Assembly (NCBI GenBank): GCA_963830385.1
Contig: CAWHMD010000009.1
Span: 682,001-746,000 of the forward strand
Direction: 5' to 3'
DNA: 64,000 nucleotides
Source of the DNA: Bog-532 sp963830385
GTDB lineage: Bacteria; Actinomycetota; Actinomycetes; Streptosporangiales; Streptosporangiaceae
The translations under genes were made by a program, and so were the position numbers. Below are positions 23,845 to 31,446 of this stretch, piece after piece (position 1 is the first letter of the stretch; each line of letters starts with the position of its first letter). The notes under the pieces are model-generated. The model saw nothing but the letters and a program-made list of their open reading frames with translations. It was not told where the DNA came from and ran no database searches.

Positions 23845-24663
23845 ATGCTTAGGCTGCTCGCATTCACCCTGCCTTTGTGCCTTGACAACTTTGCTATTGC
23901 ATTCGCCGTCCTGGGGGAAATTCGGCTGACGCGCGCGCAGTTGGTGCGCGTCACGGTGGTGTTCATCGCATTTGAAGCCATAATGCCGCTGATCGGGCTG
24001 GGGCTGGGGACGCCGCTGATTCACCTGATCGCCGGTCCTCCCCATATCAACATCGACCCTTATCAGCTCGGCAGCCCGGCCGAGCTCAAGGAACTTCAAG
24101 GGGCCTACCACTCCCACCTGGCCGACGTGATCGACCTGACCTTCGTCGGCCGGTACATCGTCCCGTTCGTCGTGCCGGTGATCGTCGGCGTCCTTGGCCT
24201 CCTGATGCTGGACGAGGCCTTCAACGACGACGATGACGACGATGAGGTGGAGAAGGCGAGGGCCCTGGTGGCGGCCCGCGGTCGCGCCATCATCGGGCTC
24301 GGCCTCAGCATCAGCATCGACGAGCTGATCGTGGGCTTCACCATCGGGTACAGCCAGTACTTCACCGCGCCCGAGGCCATCATCGCCATCGTCGTCCAGT
24401 CGTTCCTGGCCCTCATGGCCGGGCTGTACTTCGGCCGGAAGGTGCGCGACGGGAAGATCCGGATCAGCGCGGAGCGGATCTCAACCGGTGCCAAACTGAT
24501 AGCGGGCGGCATCCTGGTGACGCTGTCGGCCGCCCTCCTGGTCGGCCCCCCGCTCGCCACCCACGCCTGGCCCCACTTCGTCCATTCCGTCTTCCCTCAC
24601 AAGGTCAAGCCCCCGCCGGTACCCAGGGCGGTCACCACCAACCTGCCGGGCTCCGACGGGTAA
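23845..24663 (+). CDS. MntP-like cation exporter with acidic loop (B2)
   Basis: Membrane protein of 272 residues related to MntP and to the smaller protein at 20581. It keeps both Asp motifs: LCLDNFAIAF near residue 12 and LSISIDELIVGF near 155. Between the halves is an extended insertion including a helix-rich segment (~60-90) and a cytoplasmic run of Asp (FNDDDDDDEVEK, ~130-140). The C-terminus has ~30 hydrophilic, proline-rich residues. ATG follows AAAGGGTGGGAG. It diverges from the A2 operon. Likely a divalent cation exporter; manganese is inferred from the family only. Confidence 0.78.
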   Translation: MLRLLAFTLPLCLDNFAIAFAVLGEIRLTRAQLVRVTVVFIAFEAIMPLIGLGLGTPLIHLIAGPPHINIDPYQLGSPAELKELQGAYHSHLADVIDLTFVGRYIVPFVVPVIVGVLGLLMLDEAFNDDDDDDEVEKARALVAARGRAIIGLGLSISIDELIVGFTIGYSQYFTAPEAIIAIVVQSFLALMAGLYFGRKVRDGKIRISAERISTGAKLIAGGILVTLSAALLVGPPLATHAWPHFVHSVFPHKVKPPPVPRAVTTNLPGSDG

Positions 24664-24691
24664 GGCGCCGCCGCCCGCCCGGGACATACGA

Positions 24692-24726
24692 AACGGCCCG
24701 GCTCCCGCCTGGGGAGCCGGGCCGTT
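24692..24726. terminator. strong bidirectional hairpin
   Basis: AACGGCCCGGCTCCC (24692-24706) and GGGAGCCGGGCCGTT (24712-24726) form a perfect 15-bp stem with a 5-base loop. It lies between the convergent MntP-like gene and sucB and begins 28 bp after one stop and 13 bp from the other. The AA...TT ends give short T-runs in both directions. Confidence 0.9.
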
Positions 24727-24738
24727 GATACCCGGGGG

Positions 24739-26370
24739 CTAGAGGCCGAGCTCGGCTTCGAAGCTGCCTTCTTCGAGGCGGTCCTTGACCGTGACCAGGA
24801 AGCGGGCCGCGTCGGCGCCGTCGACCAGGCGGTGGTCGTAGGTGAGGGCCAGGTAGACCACCGAACGGACCGCGATCACTTCGCCGAGGGCGGGGTCGTC
24901 GACCACGACCGGGCGCTTGACCACGGTGCCGGTGCCGAGGATGCCGACCTCCGGCTGGTTGATGATCGGGGTGTCGAAAAGGGCGCCCCGGCTGCCCGTG
25001 TTGGTCAGCGTGAACGTGCTGCCCGAGAGCTCGTCCGGCCCGACCTGCCCGGACCGGGTCCGGTTGGCCAGGTCGGAGATCTTCCGGGCCAGACCGCCGA
25101 GGTTGAGGTCACCGGCGTTGTGGATGACCGGGACCATCAGGCCGCGGTCGGTGTCCACGGCGATGCCCAGGTGCTCGGTGTCGTGGTAGATGATCTGCTT
25201 GTTGGCCGTGTCGATGACCGCGTTGAGCTTGGGGTGCACCTTCAGCGCCTCGATCGCGGCCAGCGCGAAGAACGGCAGGAAGCTGAGCTTGACGCCCTCA
25301 CGGGCCTCGAAGTCCTGCTTGGCCCGGCTGCGCAGCCGCGCGATCGCGGTCACGTCGGCCTCGACGACGGTGGTGAGCTGGGCCGAGGTCTGGAGCGACT
25401 CCACCATCCGCTGGGCGATGACCTGGCGCGGGCGCGACATCCGCTGGGTGGTGCCCCGCAGCGCGGACGGCACCACCGCCGGCCGGGACGGCGCGGACGG
25501 CTGGGCGCCGGCCGCGGCCGCAGGTGCCCCCGCCGGGGCGGCCGCTGGAGCCTGGGCGGGCGCCGGCGGGGCCTGGGCGGGCGCCGGCGGGGCCTGGGCC
25601 GGGGCGGCCGGGGCGGTGGCTGCCGGAGCGGGCTCCGCCTGGGCGGCCGCCTCCTGATCGCGCCGCACGCGGGCCGCGTCGAGCACGTCCTGCTTGCGGA
25701 TCCGGCCGCCGACTCCGGTGCCGTCCACCGACTCGAGGTCCACGCCGTGCTCGGCCGCCAGCTTGCGGACGAGCGGGGTCACGTACGGGCCGTCTCCGGT
25801 CGCGGGCTGCTGGGACTCCTGCTCCTGGGGAGCCGCAGGAGGCGCCTGGGGTGCAGGGGCCGCCTGTGCCGGAGGAGCCTCCTGTGCCGGAGCCGGAGGT
25901 GCCGGGGGAGCCTGCTGCGCGGGCTGAGACCAGGACGGGGCCGGAGCGGGCTCCGGCGCCGGAGCCGCCGCCCCGTCTGCGCCGTTGGTCCCGGTCGCGG
26001 TCGACCCGGCCGAGTCGCCGTCCGGCGTAGCCGCGGGCGCCTGCTGCTGCGCCGGCGCCTCCTGGGCGGGAGCGGCCGCCTGCGCGGGCTGCCCGCCGTC
26101 GTCCGGGGGGGTGTCGCCACCGGAGGCGTTGTCGCCTTCCTCGATCACCGCGAGCTGGGCGCCGACCTCGACGGTCTCGTCCTCGCCGACGGCGATCTGG
26201 CGCAGGACGCCGGCCGCGGGGGAGGGAATCTCGGTGTCGACCTTGTCGGTCGACACCTCGAGCAGCGGCTCATCCGCCTCCACGCGCTCGCCTTCCTTCT
26301 TGAGCCAGCGCGTGACGGTGCCCTCTGTGACGCTCTCACCGAGCTGAGGCATGGATACCGAGACCGACAT
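24739..26370 (-). CDS. sucB: dihydrolipoamide acyltransferase (E2 of 2-oxo acid dehydrogenase)
   Basis: E2 core enzyme of 543 residues for the pyruvate/2-oxoglutarate dehydrogenase complexes. Domain order: one lipoyl domain (1-78; lipoylated K43 in VSTDKVDTEIPSP), a long Ala/Pro/Gln linker (~85-190), a peripheral-subunit-binding domain (YVTPLVRKLAAEHGVDLES to ~235), a second Ala/Pro linker, and the acyltransferase domain with H513 and D517 in TYDHRLVDGADAARF. Actinobacteria often annotate this DlaT-like E2 as sucB. ATG follows AAAGGAG, 39 bp after lpdA, and both form one operon. Confidence 0.95.
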   Translation of the reverse strand: MSVSVSMPQLGESVTEGTVTRWLKKEGERVEADEPLLEVSTDKVDTEIPSPAAGVLRQIAVGEDETVEVGAQLAVIEEGDNASGGDTPPDDGGQPAQAAAPAQEAPAQQQAPAATPDGDSAGSTATGTNGADGAAAPAPEPAPAPSWSQPAQQAPPAPPAPAQEAPPAQAAPAPQAPPAAPQEQESQQPATGDGPYVTPLVRKLAAEHGVDLESVDGTGVGGRIRKQDVLDAARVRRDQEAAAQAEPAPAATAPAAPAQAPPAPAQAPPAPAQAPAAAPAGAPAAAAGAQPSAPSRPAVVPSALRGTTQRMSRPRQVIAQRMVESLQTSAQLTTVVEADVTAIARLRSRAKQDFEAREGVKLSFLPFFALAAIEALKVHPKLNAVIDTANKQIIYHDTEHLGIAVDTDRGLMVPVIHNAGDLNLGGLARKISDLANRTRSGQVGPDELSGSTFTLTNTGSRGALFDTPIINQPEVGILGTGTVVKRPVVVDDPALGEVIAVRSVVYLALTYDHRLVDGADAARFLVTVKDRLEEGSFEAELGL

Positions 26371-26409
26371 TGTTCTCGTGACTCCTTTATAAGCGCACGC
26401 GTGTCCGTG

Positions 26410-27804
26410 TCAGGCGTGTACGTGCAGGGGCTTGCCAGCGAGCGCCAGCATGGCCTCGCCGATGATCTCCGACTGGGTGGGGTGCGGGTGGATCAGCTGT
26501 GCCACGTCGGACGGCTCGGCTTCCCAGTTGTAGATGAGCTGGCCTTCGGCGATCAGCTCGCCGACCCGGCTGCCTACCAGGTGGATACCGAGGACGCGGC
26601 CGGGGCTGCCGTCGTCGTTCTTGGCCGCGATGACCTTACCGGCGCCCTGCGTCTGCAGGATCACGCTCCGGCCGTTGCCGCCCAGCGGGTAGGTGAACTC
26701 GACGATCTCGATACCCCGGTCGGCGGCCTGCGCGGCGGTGATGCCGACCGAGGCCACCTCGGGGTCGCAGTAGGTGATCCGGGGAACGCCGTCGTAGTCG
26801 ATCGGGTGCACCTCGAGGCCGCCGATCCGCTCGGCGACCAGGATGCCCTCGCCGAACCCGACGTGCGCGAGCTGCGGGGTGGCGATCAGGTCGCCGACCG
26901 CCGAGATCGTCGGCACCGAGGTCCGGCAGTACTCGTCGACCTTCACGTAGCCGCGCTCGACCTCCACGCCGACCTGCTCGTAGCCGAGGTCGGCGGAGAC
27001 CGGGCCGCGGCCGACCGCGACCAGCAGGATCTCCGCGTCCAGGGTCTTGCCGCCGGCCAGGGTGACCTGGACCCCGGTGTCGGTGTGCTTGACGCTCTCG
27101 AACCGGGCGCCGAGCTCGAAGCCGATTCCGCGGCGCCGGAACGCCCGCTGCAGCAGCCGGGCGCTGGACTCGTCCTCCAGCGGCACCAGCTGGGGCATCA
27201 TCTCCACGATCGTGACCTCGGCCCCGAACGAGCGCCACACGCTGGCGAACTCGACGCCGATGACGCCGCCGCCGAGGATGATCACCGAGCTGGGCACCCG
27301 CCCGAAGCGGAGCGCCTCGTCGCTGGAGATGACCCGCTCGCCGTCCAGCTCCAGGCCGGGCAGGCTCTTCGGCACCGACCCGGTGGCCAGCACGATGTGC
27401 TCGCCCTCGTAGATCGTGTCGCCCACCTGCACCTGGGTCGGCGAGATCAGCCGGCCCGAGCCCTCGATGGTGTCGATCTTCCGGCTGGCCAGAGTGGACT
27501 GCAGGCCCTTCCAGAGCCGGTCCACCACCTTGTCCTTGTAGGACAGCACGCCGTCGATGTCGATGCCGTCGTAGCTGGACTTGACGCCGAACGTCTCGCT
27601 GTCGCGGGCCTGGTCGGCGATCTCCGCGGAGTGCAGGAGCGCCTTGGTGGGGATACAGCCCCGGTGCAGGCAGGTCCCGCCGACCTTGTCCTTCTCGATC
27701 AGCGCGACGCGCTTGCCCATCTCAGCCGCACGCAGTGCGCAGGCGTACCCTCCGCTGCCGCCACCCAGGATCACGATGTCATAGGCGGCGTTGCCCTCTG
27801 CCAC
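26410..27804 (-). CDS. lpdA: dihydrolipoyl dehydrogenase (E3)
   Basis: FAD enzyme that reoxidises the lipoyl arm of E2 with NAD+. The 464-residue protein has DIVILGGGSGGYACALRAAE for FAD, the redox disulfide C45/C50 in GGTCLHRGCIPTK, the NAD fold SSVIILGGGVIGVEFASVW and the C-terminal active-site HPHPTQSEIIGEA. I use GTG 27804, which has AGGGAG six bases upstream, rather than a TTG 21 bases earlier. It precedes sucB in the same operon, the usual arrangement for the actinobacterial complex. Confidence 0.96.
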   Translation of the reverse strand: MAEGNAAYDIVILGGGSGGYACALRAAEMGKRVALIEKDKVGGTCLHRGCIPTKALLHSAEIADQARDSETFGVKSSYDGIDIDGVLSYKDKVVDRLWKGLQSTLASRKIDTIEGSGRLISPTQVQVGDTIYEGEHIVLATGSVPKSLPGLELDGERVISSDEALRFGRVPSSVIILGGGVIGVEFASVWRSFGAEVTIVEMMPQLVPLEDESSARLLQRAFRRRGIGFELGARFESVKHTDTGVQVTLAGGKTLDAEILLVAVGRGPVSADLGYEQVGVEVERGYVKVDEYCRTSVPTISAVGDLIATPQLAHVGFGEGILVAERIGGLEVHPIDYDGVPRITYCDPEVASVGITAAQAADRGIEIVEFTYPLGGNGRSVILQTQGAGKVIAAKNDDGSPGRVLGIHLVGSRVGELIAEGQLIYNWEAEPSDVAQLIHPHPTQSEIIGEAMLALAGKPLHVHA

Positions 27805-27957
27805 GGAAAGCTCCCTATCTGTCAATTCAAAGTCGCTGCGTTCATCATTTCACTCCAGCGGACCGCTTCGGAGGCGAGTTTGCCCACGCAGACGGTCTCG
27901 CGAAAGTGAGTCTGCCCACGATCGCCGGGGCTTACCCAGCATGATCACGGCCACGCA

Positions 27958-27987
27958 GGCGCCGCCGCCCCGGTGGGCGGCAGCGCC
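27958..27987. terminator. hairpin between pepA and lpdA
   Basis: GGCGCCGCCGCCC (27958-27970) and GGGCGGCAGCGCC (27975-27987) pair at 12 of 13 positions around CGGT. It lies ~30 bp beyond the pepA stop on the minus strand and upstream of lpdA, so it likely ends pepA transcription. The T-rich side (TTTATT) is on the plus strand. Confidence 0.6.
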
Positions 27988-28015
27988 TTTATTCAAAGCA
28001 ATCGGCCCGGACCGG

Positions 28016-29614
28016 TCATTCCGTGGGCAACGTCCCGGCCGCCACGTCCTCGGCGATCTGGACCAGCGCGCGAGTGGCCGCGCCGGTCCCGCCACGCGGG
28101 GTGTACCCCCAGGCCGCCGACTCGTTGAAGGACGGCCCGGCGATGTCCAGGTGGGCCCAGGCCACCCCGTCCGGCACGAACTCGCGCAGGAACAGGCCGG
28201 CCACCAGCATGCCGCCGTTGCGGTCGGGGGAGACGTTGGTCAGGTCGGCCACCGTGGAGTCCAGGCCCTTGCGCAGCTCCTCGGGCAGCGGCATGGCCCA
28301 GGCGGGCTCGCCGGCCCGGGTCATCGCGTCGGCCACCCCGGCCGCCAGCGCGTCGTCGCTGGCCATCACGCCTGCTAGCCGGGAGCCCAGCGCGACCAGC
28401 TGCGCCCCGGTCAGGGTGGCGATGTCGACCAGCAGGTCGGGGGAGTCCTGGGCGGACCGGGCCATCGCGTCGGCCAGCACCAGGCGGCCCTCGGCGTCGG
28501 TGTTCAGCACCTCGACGGTCTTGCCGCCGTGGATCGTGATCACGTCGGACGGCCGCTGCGCGGACCCGCTCGGCATGTTCTCGGCCAGCGACAGGTAGCC
28601 GACGACGTTCACGGCCGGCCGCAGCACCGAGATCGCCTGCAGCGCGCCGAGCACGGCGGCGGCCCCGCCCATGTCGGACTTCATCCACTCCATCGACTTG
28701 GGCGGCTTCAGTGACAGGCCGCCGGAGTCGAACGTGATGCCCTTGCCCGCCAGTACCAGGGTCCGGGTCGCGTCCGGATGGGTGTAGGCCAGGCGGACCA
28801 GCCGCGGCGGGTGCACCGAGCCCTGGCCGACGCCGAGGATGCCGCCGTAGCCGCCCTCGGCCAGCTGGTGCTCGTCCAGCACCTCGATGTCCAGCCCGGC
28901 GGCGGCCGCGACCCGCTCGGCCTCGGCCGCGAACGTGGCCGGCACCAGGTCGGACGGACCGGTGTTGACCAGGTCGCGGACCAGCGTCACCGCGTCGGCC
29001 AGCACCTGGGCGCGCTGAGCGGCACTGTCGGCTTCGTCGGCCGGGAGCGCGGTCAGCAGGGTCAGCTCGCCGTCGGTGGCCGTGCCGGCGGTGCGGTAAC
29101 GGCGGAACGCGTACCCGCCGAGCAGCGCGCCGAGCGCCACCGCGCCCGCTTCGGCGGCGTCCCTGGCCGGCAGCGCCAGCGCGATGTGCCGCTTCTCACC
29201 GCGGACGGCGTCCGCGCCCCCGGCCGGCCGGGAACCGTTCAGCCCGGCTGGGCTGCGCCCGGCGGTGAGCACGCGGACGGCCGCACCGGCCGCCCGTCGC
29301 AGCTTCTCCGGCTCGAACCGAGCCTGGTCGCCCGTGCCGTCGGCGCCGCCGTCGCTGGCCGGCCCGAGGCCGACCGCCACGATCACCGGCACCGGGAGCT
29401 TGCCCGCGGCGGGGATCTTGGTCACTTCCTCGGCCCGGCCGGTCGCGTCGAGCGCGGTGAGCAGGTCGGTCAGGGTGCCGCCGAGCGCGTCGTCCACATC
29501 TGCGGCCCCGGGGGCGGGCCGCGGCCCGTCCTCGCCCTGGACCACGCCGACGATGAGGGCGTCGGCCTCGGTGGCGCGCGCCGACGCCTCGCTGGTGTGA
29601 ATCGTCATCGTCAC
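28016..29614 (-). CDS. pepA: leucyl aminopeptidase, M17 family
   Basis: Cytoplasmic metallo-aminopeptidase of 532 residues that removes N-terminal residues from peptides. The C-terminal catalytic domain is complete: LAGKGITFDSGGLSLKP, KSDMGGAAAVLG and the signature NTDAEGRLVLADA carry the two-metal site and catalytic Lys/Arg. The N-terminal ~190 residues are the variable macro-like domain. GTG 29614 lies seven bases after TAGCAT (29622-29627), pointing to a leaderless start; ATG 29608 two codons later is the alternative. A longer open frame upstream lacks family similarity. PepA can also bind DNA in some bacteria; that is not testable here. Confidence 0.95.
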   Translation of the reverse strand: MTMTIHTSEASARATEADALIVGVVQGEDGPRPAPGAADVDDALGGTLTDLLTALDATGRAEEVTKIPAAGKLPVPVIVAVGLGPASDGGADGTGDQARFEPEKLRRAAGAAVRVLTAGRSPAGLNGSRPAGGADAVRGEKRHIALALPARDAAEAGAVALGALLGGYAFRRYRTAGTATDGELTLLTALPADEADSAAQRAQVLADAVTLVRDLVNTGPSDLVPATFAAEAERVAAAAGLDIEVLDEHQLAEGGYGGILGVGQGSVHPPRLVRLAYTHPDATRTLVLAGKGITFDSGGLSLKPPKSMEWMKSDMGGAAAVLGALQAISVLRPAVNVVGYLSLAENMPSGSAQRPSDVITIHGGKTVEVLNTDAEGRLVLADAMARSAQDSPDLLVDIATLTGAQLVALGSRLAGVMASDDALAAGVADAMTRAGEPAWAMPLPEELRKGLDSTVADLTNVSPDRNGGMLVAGLFLREFVPDGVAWAHLDIAGPSFNESAAWGYTPRGGTGAATRALVQIAEDVAAGTLPTE

Positions 29615-29721
29615 CCTGCCGATGCTAGTGCCTGGACGGTGCGCGCCCGACAACTCGCTGAGGCGTCCTGCCTGCTCCAGGCCGTACGAGGCCAGAGGCG
29701 CGCACACTCGGCGAGATGACT

Positions 29722-29774
29722 GGCGGGATGTTTGAAATAGACCTTATTTCACCGATGACGTTGAATTTCCCGCC
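29722..29774. other. nested inverted repeats upstream of pepA
   Basis: Inner arms TGAAATA (29733-29739) and TATTTCA (29745-29751) are perfect around five bases; outer arms GGCGGGA (29722-29728) and TCCCGCC (29768-29774) enclose them. The element sits ~110 bp before pepA and ~130 bp after the ChrB-like gene. It could be an operator pair or the terminator of the ChrB-like transcript. Confidence 0.4.
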
Positions 29775-29839
29775 GGCGGCCTAACTGTGCCGATCTGTGT
29801 CCTGCCCCGGTTCGCGCCCGCCCAGGTCATCGATCGTTC

Positions 29840-29874
29840 TAACCACTGTTATATTTTCATTTTAACAATCGTTA
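29840..29874. promoter_or_regulatory. two TAAC-N4-GTTA sites in an AT-rich stretch
   Basis: TAACCACTGTTA (29840-29851) and TAACAATCGTTA (29863-29874) share the inverted form TAAC-N4-GTTA and lie 23 bp apart, about two helical turns. They are embedded in the most A+T-rich part of this intergenic region. This looks like a tandem operator for a dimeric repressor acting on pepA or on an unannotated promoter. Confidence 0.4.
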
Positions 29875-29906
29875 CCTCCAGCAGTCATGACGTTCCAGCG
29901 GAGTGT

Positions 29907-30464
29907 TCAGTGACCCTCGTCCGCCTCGGCGTATACCCGCGACGCGTACGCCTCCAGCGCCTGCTCGCACGTGGCCAGCGCTTTTTCGGTGGCGGCGCGG
30001 CCCTCGGCCCCGAACACGTCACGCTCCCGCACCCGGCTGAGCCAGTTCTTCAGCTTCACCAGGTCGACCTCGTTCTCCTCGAGTTCGGCGTAGGTGAAGT
30101 GGTTCGCGGTGTACTCCTTCTCGATCTGCTGCAGGAAGTCCGCGCACTTGTCGACGATCTCCTCGTACTCGTCGTTCCTGGCCGCCTGGAACTGCGCCCG
30201 CACCTCCGGCTCGCCCGCCAGCACGTCGCACGACAGCAGCACCGCCGACCCGGACATGTCGACGATCTCCCGGCGCAGCTTGCGCAGCGAGCGTTCGGCG
30301 GGAGCGGTCCGTGGCAGCGCCGCCGCCGAGTTCTGCAGGTAGATCGCGCCGAGGCTCTTGATCCGGCGCCACACCGTGGAGCGCAGCCGGGTCGGCTCGG
30401 ACGGCACCCGGTAGATCAGCACCAGCCAGCCCGGCGATTCGGTTCGCTCGTCAGAGTCGGTCAC
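29907..30464 (-). CDS. ChrB N-terminal-domain protein
   Basis: Protein of 185 residues matching the N-terminal domain of chromate-resistance regulator ChrB: PGWLVLIYRVPSEPTRLRSTVW, RIKSLGAIYLQNSAAALP, LRREIVDMSGSAVLLSCDVL and AARNDEYEEIVDKCADFLQQ. The C-terminal ChrB domain is absent and the last ~50 residues are helical and charged. GTG 30464 is six bases after GACAAT, suggesting a leaderless start; an in-frame GTG at 30482 is possible. It is divergent, within 41 bp, from a membrane protein gene, but there is no chrA chromate transporter, so chromate resistance is not implied. Confidence 0.75.
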   Translation of the reverse strand: MTDSDERTESPGWLVLIYRVPSEPTRLRSTVWRRIKSLGAIYLQNSAAALPRTAPAERSLRKLRREIVDMSGSAVLLSCDVLAGEPEVRAQFQAARNDEYEEIVDKCADFLQQIEKEYTANHFTYAELEENEVDLVKLKNWLSRVRERDVFGAEGRAATEKALATCEQALEAYASRVYAEADEGH

Positions 30465-30505
30465 CCAGCCATTGTCGCCCACCCCGCCGCTGTCCTGGAG
30501 GATCG

Positions 30506-31252
30506 GTGAACGCTCTCCCGCTCGCCCTTACCGTCTTTGTCGCCAGCGGCGTCGAGGCGGTCGAAGCGCTCACGATCGTGCTGGCGGCCGGCCTGACCCG
30601 GGAGTGGCGGTCCACCTTCCAGGGGATGGCCGTCGCGCTGGTCGTGCTGGCGGCGATCTCCGCCGCGCTCGGGCCGGCCCTGACCCTGATTCCCCTGGGC
30701 GCGCTGCGGCTGGTGGTGGGCGCGCTGCTGGCCATCTTCGGCATCCAGTGGCTGCGCAAGGCGATCCTGCGCGCCACCGGTCACAAGGCCCTGCACGACG
30801 AGGCCAGCGCCTACCAGCGCGAGGTGGCCGCCGCCGAGACCGCCGAGCGACGGGCCGGGCACGGCGTCGGTGACTGGTACGCGTTCACGCTGTCGTTCAA
30901 GGGTGTGCTGCTCGAGGGCCTGGAGGTCGTGTTCATCGTGGTCACCTTCGGCAGCAACCAGGGCAGCATCTGGCCCGCGGTGATCGGCGCCGCGGCCGCG
31001 GTGCTAGTGGTGGCGGGGGTGGGCGTCGCCGTCCGGGCCCCGCTGGCCAAGGTCCCCGAGAACGCGATGAAGTTCGCGGTCGGCGTCATGCTGACCTCGT
31101 TCGGCACGTTCTGGGGCGCCGAAGGGGCCGGCGTCAACTGGCCGGGCCACGACGCGGCGCTGCTCGTGCTGGTGCCGGTGATGCTGGTGGTGGCGCTCGG
31201 CTACGTGCTGCTGCTCCGCGGCCATTCCCGACAGGAGGTACTGAGCTCATGA
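30506..31252 (+). CDS. COG4280/FTR1-like membrane protein
   Basis: Membrane protein of 248 residues with about seven segments in two halves. Each half starts with an acidic helix: VFVASGVEAVEALTIVLAAG and then FKGVLLEGLEVVFIVVTFG. These E-x-x-E-type helices recall the REGxE motif of the iron permease FTR1, though the Arg is absent. A hydrophilic loop of ~35 residues (GHKALHDEASAYQREVAAAE) separates the halves. GTG follows TGGAGG. It overlaps the next small gene by ATGA and diverges from the ChrB-like gene. A metal-ion permease role is possible but not shown. Confidence 0.7.
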   Translation: MNALPLALTVFVASGVEAVEALTIVLAAGLTREWRSTFQGMAVALVVLAAISAALGPALTLIPLGALRLVVGALLAIFGIQWLRKAILRATGHKALHDEASAYQREVAAAETAERRAGHGVGDWYAFTLSFKGVLLEGLEVVFIVVTFGSNQGSIWPAVIGAAAAVLVVAGVGVAVRAPLAKVPENAMKFAVGVMLTSFGTFWGAEGAGVNWPGHDAALLVLVPVMLVVALGYVLLLRGHSRQEVLSS

Positions 31253-31446
31253 GCCGTCTCCGTTCAGCCTGGGACTTCGCCTACGACTTCGTGGTCGGCG
31301 ACGACTGGCGCGGCGCCGTCGCGGTCGTGCTGGCGCTCGTGGTGACCGCGCTGCTGGTGCACCTGGCCCACGTGAACGCCTGGTGGCTGCTGCCGGTGTC
31401 GGTGGTCGCGGCGCTTGGCTGGTCGCTGCGCCGCGCCGTCAGCTGA
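31249..31446 (+). CDS. small two-helix membrane protein
   Basis: Protein of 65 residues with two predicted membrane helices (~22-40 and ~45-60) and a positively charged end (LRRAVS). The start ATG overlaps the stop of the COG4280-like gene, so the two are translated together and it may be a subunit or stabiliser of that protein. Its end overlaps cobS on the other strand by 8 bases. I do not recognise a family. Confidence 0.65.
   Translation: MSRLRSAWDFAYDFVVGDDWRGAVAVVLALVVTALLVHLAHVNAWWLLPVSVVAALGWSLRRAVS

Noticed and set aside
24832..27909. Plus-strand open frame of ~1025 codons antisense to sucB and lpdA
   Set aside because: It is the antisense shadow of two well-conserved enzymes; composition is Arg/Gly/Val/Asp rich with no recognisable domain.
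29907..30464. Chromate-resistance operon
   Set aside because: Only the N-terminal ChrB domain is present and there is no chrA transporter; the name would mislead.
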